Source: BAIKAL-G1 sp943369525 (GTDB lineage: Bacteria; Cyanobacteriota; Cyanobacteriia; PCC-6307; Cyanobiaceae). Taken from it: a DNA stretch of 64,000 nt. Position 1 is the stretch's first letter, and each line of letters begins with the position of its first letter. The notes beneath the pieces are model-generated. The model was not told the origin of the DNA, made no database searches, and worked only from the letters and a program-made list of their open reading frames with translations. This document shows, piece after piece, positions 51,759 to 60,817 of this stretch. Where the stretch lies: NCBI GenBank assembly GCA_943369525.1, contig CALRNL020000001.1:310001-374000 (forward strand), read 5' to 3'. The translations under genes and the position numbers were made by a program.

Positions 51759-52367
51759 CTAGCGAGGGGCCCGTAGGTGCTCCCGCACGGCCACCAGGTC
51801 CAACCGGGTGAGGTCCCTGGGCTGACCTGGCTGGCTCGAGCCGTTGCGCAGCAGGTAGGCCGGGTGGAAGATCGGCATGCAGGCGTGCCCCCCAAGGGAC
51901 TGCCAGCGGCCGCGCAGTTCGCTGATCGGGCCCTTGAGCCCCAGGACCGCCCGCAGGGCCGTTGCCCCCACCAGCACCAGCACCTGGGGCTGAACCAGGG
52001 CGATCTGCTCCAGGAGAAAGGGACGGCAGGCGGCCAGTTCCTGGGCGGTGGGTTTGCGGTTGCCGGGGGGCCGGCACTTGACCCCGTTGCAGATGTAGGC
52101 ATCGAGGTTGCTATCGAGGCCGGCGGCCGCCAGCAATTGGTCCAGGAGTTGGCCGGAACGCCCGACAAAGGGTTGGCCCAGCTCGTCCTCCTGGGCCCCC
52201 GGGGCCTCGCCGATCAGCATCAGCCGTGCCTGGGGGTTGCCGCGGCTAACCACCACCTGCTGGCGGCCAAGGGCCAGGGCACAGCTGCGGCAGGCGTTGC
52301 AGCGCTGGGCCAGGGCGTCCAGGGCGGCCTGGGGGGCCTGGTCCGGACCGCTGACGGGGGGGGGCAT
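51759..52367 (-). CDS. Type 4 uracil-DNA glycosylase
   Basis: About 202 residues from ATG 52367; the frame runs on to 52880 but would then overlap the aminotransferase. Two pairs of Cys ([4Fe-4S] ligands) are in CNACRSCALA and in ICNGVKCRPPGNRK with CRPFL. The catalytic motif GEAPGAQEDELGQPFVGRSG and the C-terminal HPAYLLRN match family 4 UDG. The enzyme removes uracil from DNA to start base-excision repair. The region upstream to 52688 holds no further gene. Confidence 0.92.
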   Translation of the reverse strand: MPPPVSGPDQAPQAALDALAQRCNACRSCALALGRQQVVVSRGNPQARLMLIGEAPGAQEDELGQPFVGRSGQLLDQLLAAAGLDSNLDAYICNGVKCRPPGNRKPTAQELAACRPFLLEQIALVQPQVLVLVGATALRAVLGLKGPISELRGRWQSLGGHACMPIFHPAYLLRNGSSQPGQPRDLTRLDLVAVREHLRAPR

Positions 52368-52688
52368 GGCCGGGGCAGCACCGCTGGAGAAGGCGCGGGC
52401 CAGGGATTCGGTTGGGGCTGGCGGGGCTGGCAGGCTGTCGATCGCTCTGGGGTGGCGGTCCTGGCCAGACTCCCATGGCCCACCCAACCCCCAGGGCTGG
52501 CCTACGGGCCCCAAGGCCGACCCGGGCCAGGCGCAGCCCCACCAGGCCTTCCCTGGGCCAAGGGTTCCGCTCCCTAACGGCAGGCAGGGTGCCAAAAGGT
52601 CTGCGCGGAACCTTTGGCGTGGCGGGCGTAGGGCAGGATGCACGATTGTCCAGGTATCCCTTGGGATGCCGACCCCGACGCTGCACCG
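52368..52688. other. Divergent region between the UDG gene and the aminotransferase
   Basis: 321 bases, highly GC-rich. The minus frame of the UDG gene stays open through it, but the extra residues are Pro/Ala/Arg-rich and unlike the family. A plus frame (52108-52743) is antisense noise. I see no structured RNA or repeat. It should contain the divergent promoters of both genes. Confidence 0.4.
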
Positions 52689-53867
52689 ATGCTGCGCCCG
52701 ATTGAGCTCTCTGCCCGGGCAGAAGCGTTGCAGCCCTCCTTGACCCTGGCCATCGCCGCCCGGGCCAAAGCCCTGCGCGCCGATGGCCATGACATCTGCA
52801 GCCTCAGTGCGGGGGAGCCGGATTTCGATACGCCGGCCTTCATCCGCCAGGCCGCTACGGCGGCCCTGGAGGCCGGCCACACCCGCTACGGACCGGCCGC
52901 CGGCGAACCGGCCCTGCGCCAGGCGATCGCCACAAAACTCAGCACGGAAAATCAGGTCCCCACCAGCGCCGACCAGGTGCTGGTTACCAACGGCGGCAAA
53001 CAGGCCCTCTACAACCTTTTCCAGGTGCTCCTCGGGCCAGGCGATGAGCTGCTACTGCCCTCGCCCTACTGGCTGAGTTACCCGGAGATGGCCCAGCTGG
53101 CAGGCGCCAGCGTGCGATTGATTCCCAGCTCCGCCCTCGACGGTTTCCGACTCGATCCCCAGCAGCTAGAGGCGGCGATCACCCCAAGGAGCAAGTTGCT
53201 GGTGCTCAATAGCCCCTCCAACCCCACCGGCATGGTGCTCGGGCTGGCGGATCTGGAGGCGATCGCCGCGGTGTTGCGCCGCCATCCCCAGGTGGCGGTG
53301 GTCTGCGATGAGATCTACGAATTTCTGCTGGCCCCGGGGCTGGGCCACCACAGCTTTGCGGCCGTGGCCCCCGACCTGGCCGGGCGAATTTTCACGGTGA
53401 ACGGCTTTGCCAAGGGCTGGGCCATGACCGGCTGGCGGGTCGGCTGGCTGGCGGGGGCCCAGCCCGTGATCGCCGCGGCCAGTGCCCTCCAGAGCCAAAG
53501 CACCAGCAACGTCTGCAGCTTCGCCCAATACGGCGCCCTGGCGGCGATCAGTGGCCCGCGCGACTGCGTCCAGGCCATGGCCGCCGAATTCAGCCGGCGC
53601 CGCAGCCTGCTCAGCGATGGCCTGATGCAGCTGGAGGGGCTGGCCCTGGTGCCACCCCAGGGGGCCTTCTATGCCTTCGCCGACATCAGCAGCAAGGGCC
53701 TCGATTCGATGACCTTCTGCAACCGGCTGCTGGAGGAGCAGGGCCTGGCGGCCGTGCCCGGGGTCGCCTTTGGTGATGACCGCTGCATCCGCCTCTCCTG
53801 CGCCGCCTCGCCTGCGACGATCGAGGACGGTCTGGCCAGGCTGAAGCGATTCCTTGCCAACAGCTGA
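52689..53867 (+). CDS. aspC: Pyridoxal-phosphate aspartate aminotransferase (class I, AspAT Ib type)
   Basis: 392 residues from ATG 52689. Lys242, the Schiff-base residue, is in NGFAKGWAMTGWRVGW. GEPDFDTP, TNGGKQALYNL, NSPSNPTGMV and CDEIYEFLL are the PLP- and substrate-binding segments, and a C-terminal Arg is in RCIRLSCAAS. The enzyme transfers the amino group between glutamate and oxaloacetate. Cyanobacterial members can also act on prephenate. The longer frame from 52638 adds only MHDCPGIPWDADPDAAP, which has no family support. Confidence 0.93.
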   Translation: MLRPIELSARAEALQPSLTLAIAARAKALRADGHDICSLSAGEPDFDTPAFIRQAATAALEAGHTRYGPAAGEPALRQAIATKLSTENQVPTSADQVLVTNGGKQALYNLFQVLLGPGDELLLPSPYWLSYPEMAQLAGASVRLIPSSALDGFRLDPQQLEAAITPRSKLLVLNSPSNPTGMVLGLADLEAIAAVLRRHPQVAVVCDEIYEFLLAPGLGHHSFAAVAPDLAGRIFTVNGFAKGWAMTGWRVGWLAGAQPVIAAASALQSQSTSNVCSFAQYGALAAISGPRDCVQAMAAEFSRRRSLLSDGLMQLEGLALVPPQGAFYAFADISSKGLDSMTFCNRLLEEQGLAAVPGVAFGDDRCIRLSCAASPATIEDGLARLKRFLANS

Positions 53868-53923
53868 TTGATCCCCCACCGATCCGCGGCCGAACCTGAC
53901 CCTTACTTACCCACCCCATTTCC

Positions 53924-54880
53924 ATGGCCATCCGAGACCGTTGGGCCGCCGTCCTGGCAGGCCTGTCCCTGGTCCTGCTGCCGGTAGCCCTGCCTGGGGC
54001 TGGCCCCGGCGGATCCAACCTGTTATCCCCGGCTAGGGCCGAACAGCCCCAGGGCCAGGCCAAACCGGTGTTGCGCATCGGCGCCATCCCCGACCAGAAA
54101 CCGGAAAAACTGAACCGCCTCTATCCCCTGGTGGCGGCGCAACTGGAGCGCCAGTTGGGCGTGGCGGTGACCTACGTGCCGGTGGTGGACTACACCGCCG
54201 CCGTGACGGCCTTCCGCACCGGAGACCTGGATCTGGTCTGGTTCGGGGGGCTCACGGGCGTCCAGGCACGCCTGCAAAAACCCGGGGCCCAGGTGCTGGC
54301 CCAACGGGACATTGATGTGGCCTTCCACAGCATCTTCATTGCCAACACCAACAGCGGCCTGAAGCCGATCCGTGACATCAAAGGCCTAACCGAACTCAAG
54401 GGCAAACGCTTCACCTTCGGCTCGGAAAGTTCCACCTCGGGCCGGCTGATGCCCCAATACTTCCTCGCCAAAGGCGGCGTGAAACTGGCCGATTTTGCTG
54501 GCGGCGCCCCCGGCTTCAGCGGCAGCCACGACACCACCATTGCCCTGGTGCAAAGCGGCGCCTACGACGCCGGGGTGGTGAATGAGCAGGTCTGGCGCAC
54601 CAGCCTCCGTGACGGCCGGGCTAACCGGGCCAAGGTGGTGGCGATCTGGCGCACCCCTGGCTATGCCGATTACCACTGGATCGGCCAGCCCAACCTCGAT
54701 CAACGCTTCGGCAAGGGCTTTAGCCGCAAGCTGCAGGGGGCGATCATCAGCTGGCGCACCACCAATCCCGAGCAGAAACAAATCCTGACCCTGTTTGGGG
54801 CCCAGCAGTTCAGCAAATCAACGGCGGCCAATTACAAGCAGATTGAACAGGTGGGTCGCCAGATCGGCAAGATCCGCTGA
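53924..54880 (+). CDS. Phosphonate/phosphite-type ABC substrate-binding protein (PhnD/PtxB-like)
   Basis: 318 residues with an ATG start. An N-terminal signal (LAGLSLVLLPVALPGAGPG) is followed by LRIGAIPDQKPEKLNRLYPL and RTGDLDLVWFGGLTG. A Ser/Thr ligand-loop (FTFGSESSTSGRLMPQYFL), DAGVVNEQVW and HWIGQPNLD follow, matching the PhnD/PtxB group. The protein binds phosphonate or phosphite outside the inner membrane. The stop touches the ATG of the ATPase gene. No C-P lyase or phosphite dehydrogenase gene is in the window. Confidence 0.88.
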   Translation: MAIRDRWAAVLAGLSLVLLPVALPGAGPGGSNLLSPARAEQPQGQAKPVLRIGAIPDQKPEKLNRLYPLVAAQLERQLGVAVTYVPVVDYTAAVTAFRTGDLDLVWFGGLTGVQARLQKPGAQVLAQRDIDVAFHSIFIANTNSGLKPIRDIKGLTELKGKRFTFGSESSTSGRLMPQYFLAKGGVKLADFAGGAPGFSGSHDTTIALVQSGAYDAGVVNEQVWRTSLRDGRANRAKVVAIWRTPGYADYHWIGQPNLDQRFGKGFSRKLQGAIISWRTTNPEQKQILTLFGAQQFSKSTAANYKQIEQVGRQIGKIR

Positions 54881-55701
54881 TGTCAGTAGCCCCGGCCAGG
54901 CAGCCAGCCCCCCCGCATCGAGGGCCGGGGGGGGCGGTGTCGCCTGACCTGCCCTGGCTGGAGTTCCGCCAGATCACCCTGCCCGGCCGCGGCCGGCCCC
55001 GGCTGGATCGGGTGTCGCTAGCGATCCGGGGCGGTGAACGGGTGGCCCTCCTCGGACCCAGTGGCGCCGGCAAGAGCAGCCTGCTGGCGGTTGCCAACGG
55101 CCAGCTGCGGCCCGCCTCCGGATCCTTGCTCTGGCTGGGGACCCCGCCGGCCCGATCGGTCCGGGCCCGGCGCCGCCAGCAGGCCCGCATCGGCACCCTC
55201 TGGCAGGACCTGCGCCTGATCGAGGAGCTGAGTGTGCAACAGAATCTCAACAGCGCCCGGCTGGCCGCCTGGGGCTGGCCCCGGGCCGTGCTCAACCTGC
55301 TCTGGCCGCTCGACACGGCCGCCAACCGGGACGCCCTTGCCCAGGTGGACCTGGGCGCCGAGCTGCTCGGCCAGCCGGTCAGGGCCCTGTCCGGCGGCCA
55401 ACGCCAGCGGGTGGCCATCGCCCGCCTGCTGCGCCAGGACCCGGAGTTGCTCCTGGCCGATGAACCCCTGGCCAGCCTCGATCCGCGCCTAGCGGCGGAG
55501 CTCCTGCAATTGCTGCTCAACCAGGTCACCCCCCGGCGGGCCCTGCTGCTCAGCCTGCACCGCCCCGACCTGCTGGCCGGCTTTGACCGGGCCATCGGCC
55601 TGCGCCAGGGGGAGGTGCTCTTTGACCAACCCGCCAGCAGCCTCGGCCCCGCCGACCTGGAGGCCCTCTACGGCGGCGAGCCGCCGGGCACCGGACCGTG
55701 A
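54880..55701 (+). CDS. ABC transporter ATPase, phosphonate-import type (PhnC-like)
   Basis: 273 residues. The ATG overlaps the stop of the binding-protein gene by one base. Walker A is GPSGAGKSSLL, the Q-loop WQDLRLIEELSV, the signature LSGGQRQRVAIARLL and Walker B LLLADEPLASLD. The H-loop is in LSLHRPDLL. It energises import with the neighbouring proteins. The last four bases overlap the GTG of the permease gene, so the three form one operon. Confidence 0.9.
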   Translation: MSVAPARQPAPPHRGPGGAVSPDLPWLEFRQITLPGRGRPRLDRVSLAIRGGERVALLGPSGAGKSSLLAVANGQLRPASGSLLWLGTPPARSVRARRRQQARIGTLWQDLRLIEELSVQQNLNSARLAAWGWPRAVLNLLWPLDTAANRDALAQVDLGAELLGQPVRALSGGQRQRVAIARLLRQDPELLLADEPLASLDPRLAAELLQLLLNQVTPRRALLLSLHRPDLLAGFDRAIGLRQGEVLFDQPASSLGPADLEALYGGEPPGTGP

Positions 55702-57533
55702 TTCCGTCGCCGGTTCCAACGGGGATTCCCGCCATGCTTCGCGCCCGAATCAGCCGCACCTGGGCCGGGCGGGGCGGAATGGGGCAGGGCGGGCCTGGGG
55801 ACCAGGCACCGGGCCCCGATCGCACCAGAGCCGCCCTGAGCTGGCCGAGCGGCATCGCCGCCCCCCTGGCGATGGTGGCTCCGGCCCTGGTGTTATTCCC
55901 CGTGCTTGGGCTGCTGCCGGGCCTGGTCCATGGGGGTGGTTTCGACCTGCTCAAAGAGTTCATCCAGGCCGCCTTCAGTCCCTCCCTAGATCCGCTGGTG
56001 CTGGGCTCGGCCCTCTCGGGCCTGGGCATCACCGTGGGGATTGCCCTGTTGGGCTGGGCGGCCAGTGGGGTGCTCGGGCTGGCCCTGGCCCTGGCCAGTT
56101 CGCGCCAGGTCTGGAGCAGCTGCTGCGGCCAGCTCTGGCCGGCCCACCTGCTCCGCCGGCTCCTGGCCCTGCCGCGCTCGATCCATGAGTTGCTCTGGGG
56201 CTTACTGCTGCTCCAGGTGATCGGCCTGCAACCGGCCGTGGCGATCGCCGCCATCGCCATCCCCTACGCGGCCCTGGTGGCCCGGGTGCTGGCCGACCAG
56301 ATCGATGCCCTGCCAGCGGACGCCCTGACTGCGCTGCGCTGCAGTGGGGTGGCGGCCCCCCAGGCCCTGCTCACCGCCCTAGGGCCGCCCCTGCTGCCCG
56401 GCCTGCTCAGTTATGGCGGCTACCGGCTCGAATGCGCCCTGCGCAGCGCCACCCTGTTGGGCGTGTTTGGTCTGGGGGGGCTGGGCACGGAGCTCAAGCT
56501 CTGCCTGCAATCCCTGCAATTCCACGAACTCTGGACCGGCCTCTGGCTGCTGCTGGCGGTGATGCTGCTGCTGGAAACGGGCCTGGCTGGCCTGCGGCGC
56601 CGCTGGTTGATGCCCCGCCGCCTGGGACTGGGGGGCCCACCCCCCGGGGGCCCTGGGCTCGCCCCCGGTGGGGCCCAAGGGTCGGGTTCCGGCAGCGCCC
56701 TGGCCCCGGGGGCGCCAGCGGGCGCTGAACCGGGCAGCCCCGGGCCCCTGCGCCCGAGCCCCCAGGCCCCCCGCTCGGCCAACCTGGGCCGCCGCGGCCG
56801 CGAGATGGTGCTGGCCCTGGTGGTGCTGGCGCCGCTACTGGTCTGGCTGGCCCGGGCCATGGCTGTCCATCCCCTCGCCCTGCTGCACTGGCAACCCTTG
56901 CCAAACCTGGGCGGGGCCTCCTGGGCCAGCGTCCTGGGCCTGCCCTGGCCCCAGCTGGTGGGGTCCACCCTGCTGCTAACCCTGGTGGCCGCGGGCCTGG
57001 CGGTCGGGCTGGCACCCCTGCTGCTGCTAGTGATTGCCCCCTGGCCCTGGGGCCGGCCCCTGCTGCAACTCGCCTGGGCCCTGGCCCGCCTCTGGCCGCC
57101 GCCCCTAAGTGCCCTACTGCTGCTGCTGTTGCTCAAACCCGGCCTGGTCACCGCCGCCCTGGCCCTGGGCTTCCACAACCTGGGCGTTTTAGGCAGGCTG
57201 CTGCTGGAGGCCAGCGACGTTGGCCAGGCCCCGGCCGAGGCGGCCCTGCAGGGGGCCGGAGTCGGCCCGCGGCTGGCCCTGTTCTATGGCCGTTTCAGTG
57301 GCCTGGCCCGCAGCTACCTGGCCTATGGGGCCTACCGGGCCGATGTGATGCTGCGCGAAAGCGTGGTGGTGGGCCTGGTGGGGGCCGCCGGGCTGGGCAC
57401 CCAGCTGCTGGAAAGTCTGAGCAGTTTTGCCTGGGACCAACTGCTGGCCCTGCTGGTGGTCTACGCCCTGCTCACCCTGGTGGGGGAAGATCTCAGCGAC
57501 CGGGCCCGGCGCCGGCTCCTGGCCCCAGCCTGA
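55698..57533 (+). CDS. Tandem-fused ABC permease (PhnE-PhnE)
   Basis: 611 residues from GTG 55698 (an ATG at 55734 is also in frame). Two MetI-like transmembrane halves are joined head to tail, about 60-305 and 370-605. Each half has an EAA-type coupling helix and helices of the PhnE type (ALRCSGVAAPQALLTALGPP; then EAALQGAGVGPRLALFYGRF). The joint is a Pro/Gly/Ser/Ala-rich linker of about 55 residues (311-365). Most PhnE proteins are single-domain homodimers, so a single polypeptide replacing the dimer is atypical. The substrate is set by the upstream PhnD-like protein. Confidence 0.88.
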   Translation: MIPSPVPTGIPAMLRARISRTWAGRGGMGQGGPGDQAPGPDRTRAALSWPSGIAAPLAMVAPALVLFPVLGLLPGLVHGGGFDLLKEFIQAAFSPSLDPLVLGSALSGLGITVGIALLGWAASGVLGLALALASSRQVWSSCCGQLWPAHLLRRLLALPRSIHELLWGLLLLQVIGLQPAVAIAAIAIPYAALVARVLADQIDALPADALTALRCSGVAAPQALLTALGPPLLPGLLSYGGYRLECALRSATLLGVFGLGGLGTELKLCLQSLQFHELWTGLWLLLAVMLLLETGLAGLRRRWLMPRRLGLGGPPPGGPGLAPGGAQGSGSGSALAPGAPAGAEPGSPGPLRPSPQAPRSANLGRRGREMVLALVVLAPLLVWLARAMAVHPLALLHWQPLPNLGGASWASVLGLPWPQLVGSTLLLTLVAAGLAVGLAPLLLLVIAPWPWGRPLLQLAWALARLWPPPLSALLLLLLLKPGLVTAALALGFHNLGVLGRLLLEASDVGQAPAEAALQGAGVGPRLALFYGRFSGLARSYLAYGAYRADVMLRESVVVGLVGAAGLGTQLLESLSSFAWDQLLALLVVYALLTLVGEDLSDRARRRLLAPA

Positions 57534-57607
57534 CCAGCCCAACCCCATCAACCCATTTGATCGCCCCCTTTTGGGCGCCGATTCAGCGCCTGCCCCGCCT
57601 TGCCCCC

Positions 57608-58285
57608 ATGGCCCAACCCATCCCCCGCAAACTGATCGTGATCGGCGATAGCGGCGTCCTGGGCTGGGGCGATCCCGAGGAGGGCGGCTGGTGTGAACGC
57701 CTGCGCCGCCATTGGATGGGACTGCCCGGCGGGCCCGTGGTCTATCCCCTGGGGGTGCGCGGCGATGGCCTGGAACGGGTCGCCGCCCGGCTGGAGCGGG
57801 AGGTGGCCTGCCGCGGTGAGCTGCGGCGCCAGCTGCCCCACGGCATTTTGCTGGCGGTGGGCCTCAACGACAGCGCCCGGGTCGGCCGCCCCGATGGCCG
57901 GGCCCAACTCGATGGTGACGGCTTCCTCTTTGGCCTGCAGCAGCTGATTCGCCAGGCCCAGGCCCTGGCGCCGGTGTTTGTGTTGGGCCTGACCCCGGTC
58001 GATGAGGCGGTGATGCCCTACGCCGGGGTGCTCTGGTATTCCCTGGCGGCCGTTCAGCACTACGAGAGCCTGCTGGAGGAGGCCTGCCTGGAAGCCGATG
58101 TGCCCTTCCTGTCCCTGTTGCCCTCCTTTCTGGCCGATCCCAACTGGCTCCAGTGGCTCGATGCCGATGGTCTCCATCTCAACAGCGAGGGCCATCGCCA
58201 GGTCTACGGGCGCCTGCGCCATTGGCCGGCCCTGTTGCACTGGGCTGGCCTGGAGCCGGTGGCACTAGCCACGCCGATGGCTTGA
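57608..58285 (+). CDS. GDSL/SGNH-family hydrolase
   Basis: 225 residues from ATG 57608 (the frame opens at 57557). Block I has VIGDSGVLGWGD with the nucleophile Ser, block II has GVRGDGLERV, block III has GLNDSARVG and block V has DADGLHLNSEGH with Asp and His. There is no signal peptide. It is a cytosolic esterase or thioesterase of unknown substrate, separated from the permease gene by 74 bases. It may be transcribed with the importer. Confidence 0.85.
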   Translation: MAQPIPRKLIVIGDSGVLGWGDPEEGGWCERLRRHWMGLPGGPVVYPLGVRGDGLERVAARLEREVACRGELRRQLPHGILLAVGLNDSARVGRPDGRAQLDGDGFLFGLQQLIRQAQALAPVFVLGLTPVDEAVMPYAGVLWYSLAAVQHYESLLEEACLEADVPFLSLLPSFLADPNWLQWLDADGLHLNSEGHRQVYGRLRHWPALLHWAGLEPVALATPMA

Positions 58286-58474
58286 ATCCCGGGCTGGCTG
58301 AAGCTCCCATGGCTGGGCATCTGGTCCCTGCGGAGCTAAAACCTGGGGAGCGGTTGCCTGGGGAGCCGGGGGGTAGGGCCGGCCTCCCCCAGGCGGGGGA
58401 AGGGCAATCCCCCAGGGATAGGAAGCGGATCGCAGCGGGGCCGCAGATCCTATGGAGCCCGATCCCAGGTCCCC

Positions 58475-59302
58475 ATGGCCATCCCCCGGCGGGTTTCCAA
58501 GACGATCAGCCCCATCGGCAGCCAGAACCAGGCGCCCCTGCTGGCCTATGCCCGCAACCGCAGCCGCGAGCAACGCAACCAGCTCATCAAGACCAACCTG
58601 CCCTTGGTCAAGCAACTGGCCCGGCGCGAAAGCCAGCGCACCGCCGTACCGATGGAGGACCTGGAGCAAACCGGCTGCATTGGCCTGATCAAGGCCCTGG
58701 AGTCGTTTGATCCGAGCCGCAGCACTGCCCTAAGCAGCTTTGCGGTGCCCTACATCCGCGGCGCGATCCGCCAGCACCTGCGCGACCGTTGCCAACCCCT
58801 GCGCACCAGCCGCGGCCTGCGCGAACTCCATGGCCAGGGCCAGCGCCTCCAGCTGGAACGGCAGCAGCGGGGTCTACCAGCCCTAGCCGAAGCCGAGCTG
58901 GCCAGGCTTCTGGGCGTCAGCCTGGGGCGCTGGCGCGAGGCCTGTGGGGCAGAGCGGGCCCTGCGGGTTACCAGCCTGGATCAACCCAGGCCAGGGTGCC
59001 AGGGGGAAGGCGACGGCCAGGCTGGCGGACGGGGCCTGTCCTTGGCCGATGGGTTGGCCGATCCAGGCGGCCTTGATCCGCTCGAATGGGCCTGCGGCCA
59101 GGAACGGCGTCAACACCTCAAGACGCTTCTGGGCCTGCTCAATACCCAGGAGCGGACCCTGCTCCTGGGGCGGGTGCTTGGCAACCAGTCCTTTCAAGAG
59201 CTGGGACTGGCACTCGGGGTGAGCGCCAAGGTGGCGCGCAGGCGCCACCAGGCCCTGCTGGCTTGGCTCAGGCCCCAGCTCGATCCGGCCTTGCTGCCCT
59301 GA
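58475..59302 (+). CDS. Group 3-type alternative sigma factor (SigF-like)
   Basis: 275 residues with an ATG start, following a 190-base leader with a GC hairpin (around 58385-58400). Region 2 is LIKTNLPLVKQLARRE, then MEDLEQTGCIGLIKALESFD and YIRGAIRQHLRDRCQPL. Region 3 follows, and region 4 has LNTQERTLLLGRVLGNQSF with the helix-turn-helix QELGLALGVSAKVARRRHQ. A Gly/Gln-rich insertion lies between regions 3 and 4 (residues 175-200). Cyanobacterial group 3 sigmas control motility or stress genes; no anti-sigma gene lies nearby. Confidence 0.88.
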   Translation: MAIPRRVSKTISPIGSQNQAPLLAYARNRSREQRNQLIKTNLPLVKQLARRESQRTAVPMEDLEQTGCIGLIKALESFDPSRSTALSSFAVPYIRGAIRQHLRDRCQPLRTSRGLRELHGQGQRLQLERQQRGLPALAEAELARLLGVSLGRWREACGAERALRVTSLDQPRPGCQGEGDGQAGGRGLSLADGLADPGGLDPLEWACGQERRQHLKTLLGLLNTQERTLLLGRVLGNQSFQELGLALGVSAKVARRRHQALLAWLRPQLDPALLP

Positions 59303-59323
59303 CAGCCCTACCGGGGGCAAGCC

Positions 59324-60073
59324 CTAGGCGATTTGCAGCTGAACGGCCAGGCCGATCGCCAACAGGGCGGCAATCAGGGTTTGGAGGCCGTTGACCAGCT
59401 CATTGCTGAGCCAGCTGATGCGGCCCTGGAGGGTGGCGCCAATCAGGCTTTCGATCAGGGTGGCGGCCAGGCCCACCAGGGTGACCAGGAGCCAGGCGCT
59501 GGCGCCCTGCAGCAAGCCCAACTGCAGGGCCAAAAGGGCCATCAGGGCACTGCCGGCCAGGCTGGCGAGGCTGCCCTCGAGGCTGATGGCGCCCTCGGTG
59601 CCGGGGGGCACGGGCCGCAGGCTCGTGACCAGCACCGTGTGGCGCCCCCAGCGCTTGCCGATCTCACTGCCGCAGGTATCACCGAGCTTGGCGGAGAAAC
59701 TGGCGCTAAAGCCAATCAGCAACAGGGGCACGGGCGCCCAGCTTTGGGTGCAGAGCAGGGCCAGGCCAGCGCCCGTGGCGGCCGACCCCCAAACGTTCTC
59801 GGGCCCGCGCCGGCCGCCGCGAGCCTCGGCCAGACCCAGGTCCTGCTTGCGACGCAGACCCAGGCGGGTCACCAGGGAGCCGACCAGCAAATACAGCACC
59901 ACCGCCAGCCAGCCGGCCCAACCGAGGCTGCCCCAGAGCAGGGTGCCAAGGATGCCGGCATGGACCCAGCCGGCCCGGGTCAACAGGGGCGCCCGCTGGG
60001 CCAGGGCAATCAAGAGGCCATTGAGCAGCAGGGCATCACGCCACTGCAGCAGCCGCTCTGGCGACTCCACCAT
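59324..60073 (-). CDS. DUF92/VTE6-like integral membrane protein
   Basis: About 249 residues from ATG 60073 (a GTG at 60088 adds five). Six or seven hydrophobic helices alternate with the family segments THAGIL-like (LTRAGWVHAGILGTLLWGSL), GPENVWGSAATGAGLALL, SFSAKLGDTCGSEIGKRWG (the most conserved part) and TEGAISLEGSLASL. Plant VTE6 and its cyanobacterial relatives phosphorylate phytyl phosphate, recycling phytol to phytyl diphosphate for tocopherol or chlorophyll. It converges with the sigma factor gene. Confidence 0.85.
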   Translation of the reverse strand: MVESPERLLQWRDALLLNGLLIALAQRAPLLTRAGWVHAGILGTLLWGSLGWAGWLAVVLYLLVGSLVTRLGLRRKQDLGLAEARGGRRGPENVWGSAATGAGLALLCTQSWAPVPLLLIGFSASFSAKLGDTCGSEIGKRWGRHTVLVTSLRPVPPGTEGAISLEGSLASLAGSALMALLALQLGLLQGASAWLLVTLVGLAATLIESLIGATLQGRISWLSNELVNGLQTLIAALLAIGLAVQLQIA

Positions 60074-60356
60074 CAACGACGCCAGCACGACCGGGACCCG
60101 ACTGAACCCCTAGCTCAACACAGCCAAGGCCGGGGGGCGAGGCACCCCCAGGCCCCCTGCGGCTCCAGGCCTAAAACCAACCCCAAACCCAGCCCCAATC
60201 AACGCTCTGTTGACCCGGCTAGGGGACCCTGGTCCCAAGCGAAGCCAAGGGAGGGCTGCACCGGCCTAGGCCCGCTTCTGTTGCACTGCCCTAAGCCCCA
60301 AGCCTGCGGGGCCGCCGCCAGCGGATAATCCAGCCATTGCCTGGCATACCGCCGTC

Positions 60357-60749
60357 ATGGTCTTCAACCGCAAGGGGTCGTTCTTCCTCAACCTCGACGA
60401 CAACGCCCCCGCGGTGGCGGTCCAGGTGGCTCCGGTGCGGGCCGCTGAGGCCAAGCCCAAGGCCGGCAAGGCCGATGACCAGGCCGTAGCCATCGGCGTC
60501 CCAGCCGCCGCAGCCGCCCCAAGTCCAGCCGCCAGCGCGCCCGAACCCGGGCCCACTACCAGCCTGACCACGGCCGAAGCGATCGCCGCCGAGCTGCGCG
60601 CCGCCCAGGAGGCCCGTCCCGCCCAAACCTTCATCACCTTTGCCCCTGAGCGGGTCAGCGCCGGAGGCGCCCTGCCGATGGCCCGCCGCAAGGGCGGTGC
60701 CAACCTGGCTGGTTTCAAGGCCATGGCCGGCAGCCTGTTCGGCAAGTAG
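60357..60749 (+). CDS. Cyanobacterial hypothetical protein
   Basis: 130 residues with an ATG start. The N-terminus FNRKGSFFLNLDD and the C-terminus (FITFAPERVSAGGALPMARR, then AGFKAMAGSLFGK) look conserved and basic. The middle is a low-complexity Pro/Ala/Lys spacer. This order of two short conserved ends around a variable linker is typical of small picocyanobacterial proteins of unknown function. No signal peptide or membrane helix. A 283-base non-coding gap precedes it. Confidence 0.6.
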   Translation: MVFNRKGSFFLNLDDNAPAVAVQVAPVRAAEAKPKAGKADDQAVAIGVPAAAAAPSPAASAPEPGPTTSLTTAEAIAAELRAAQEARPAQTFITFAPERVSAGGALPMARRKGGANLAGFKAMAGSLFGK

Positions 60750-60817
60750 GCCCTTCCCCCAACCCCTGGCCAAGCAGCGGCCCAGCGAGGCCCAAGCCGG
60801 CTCGGCCGGAAAGGCCC

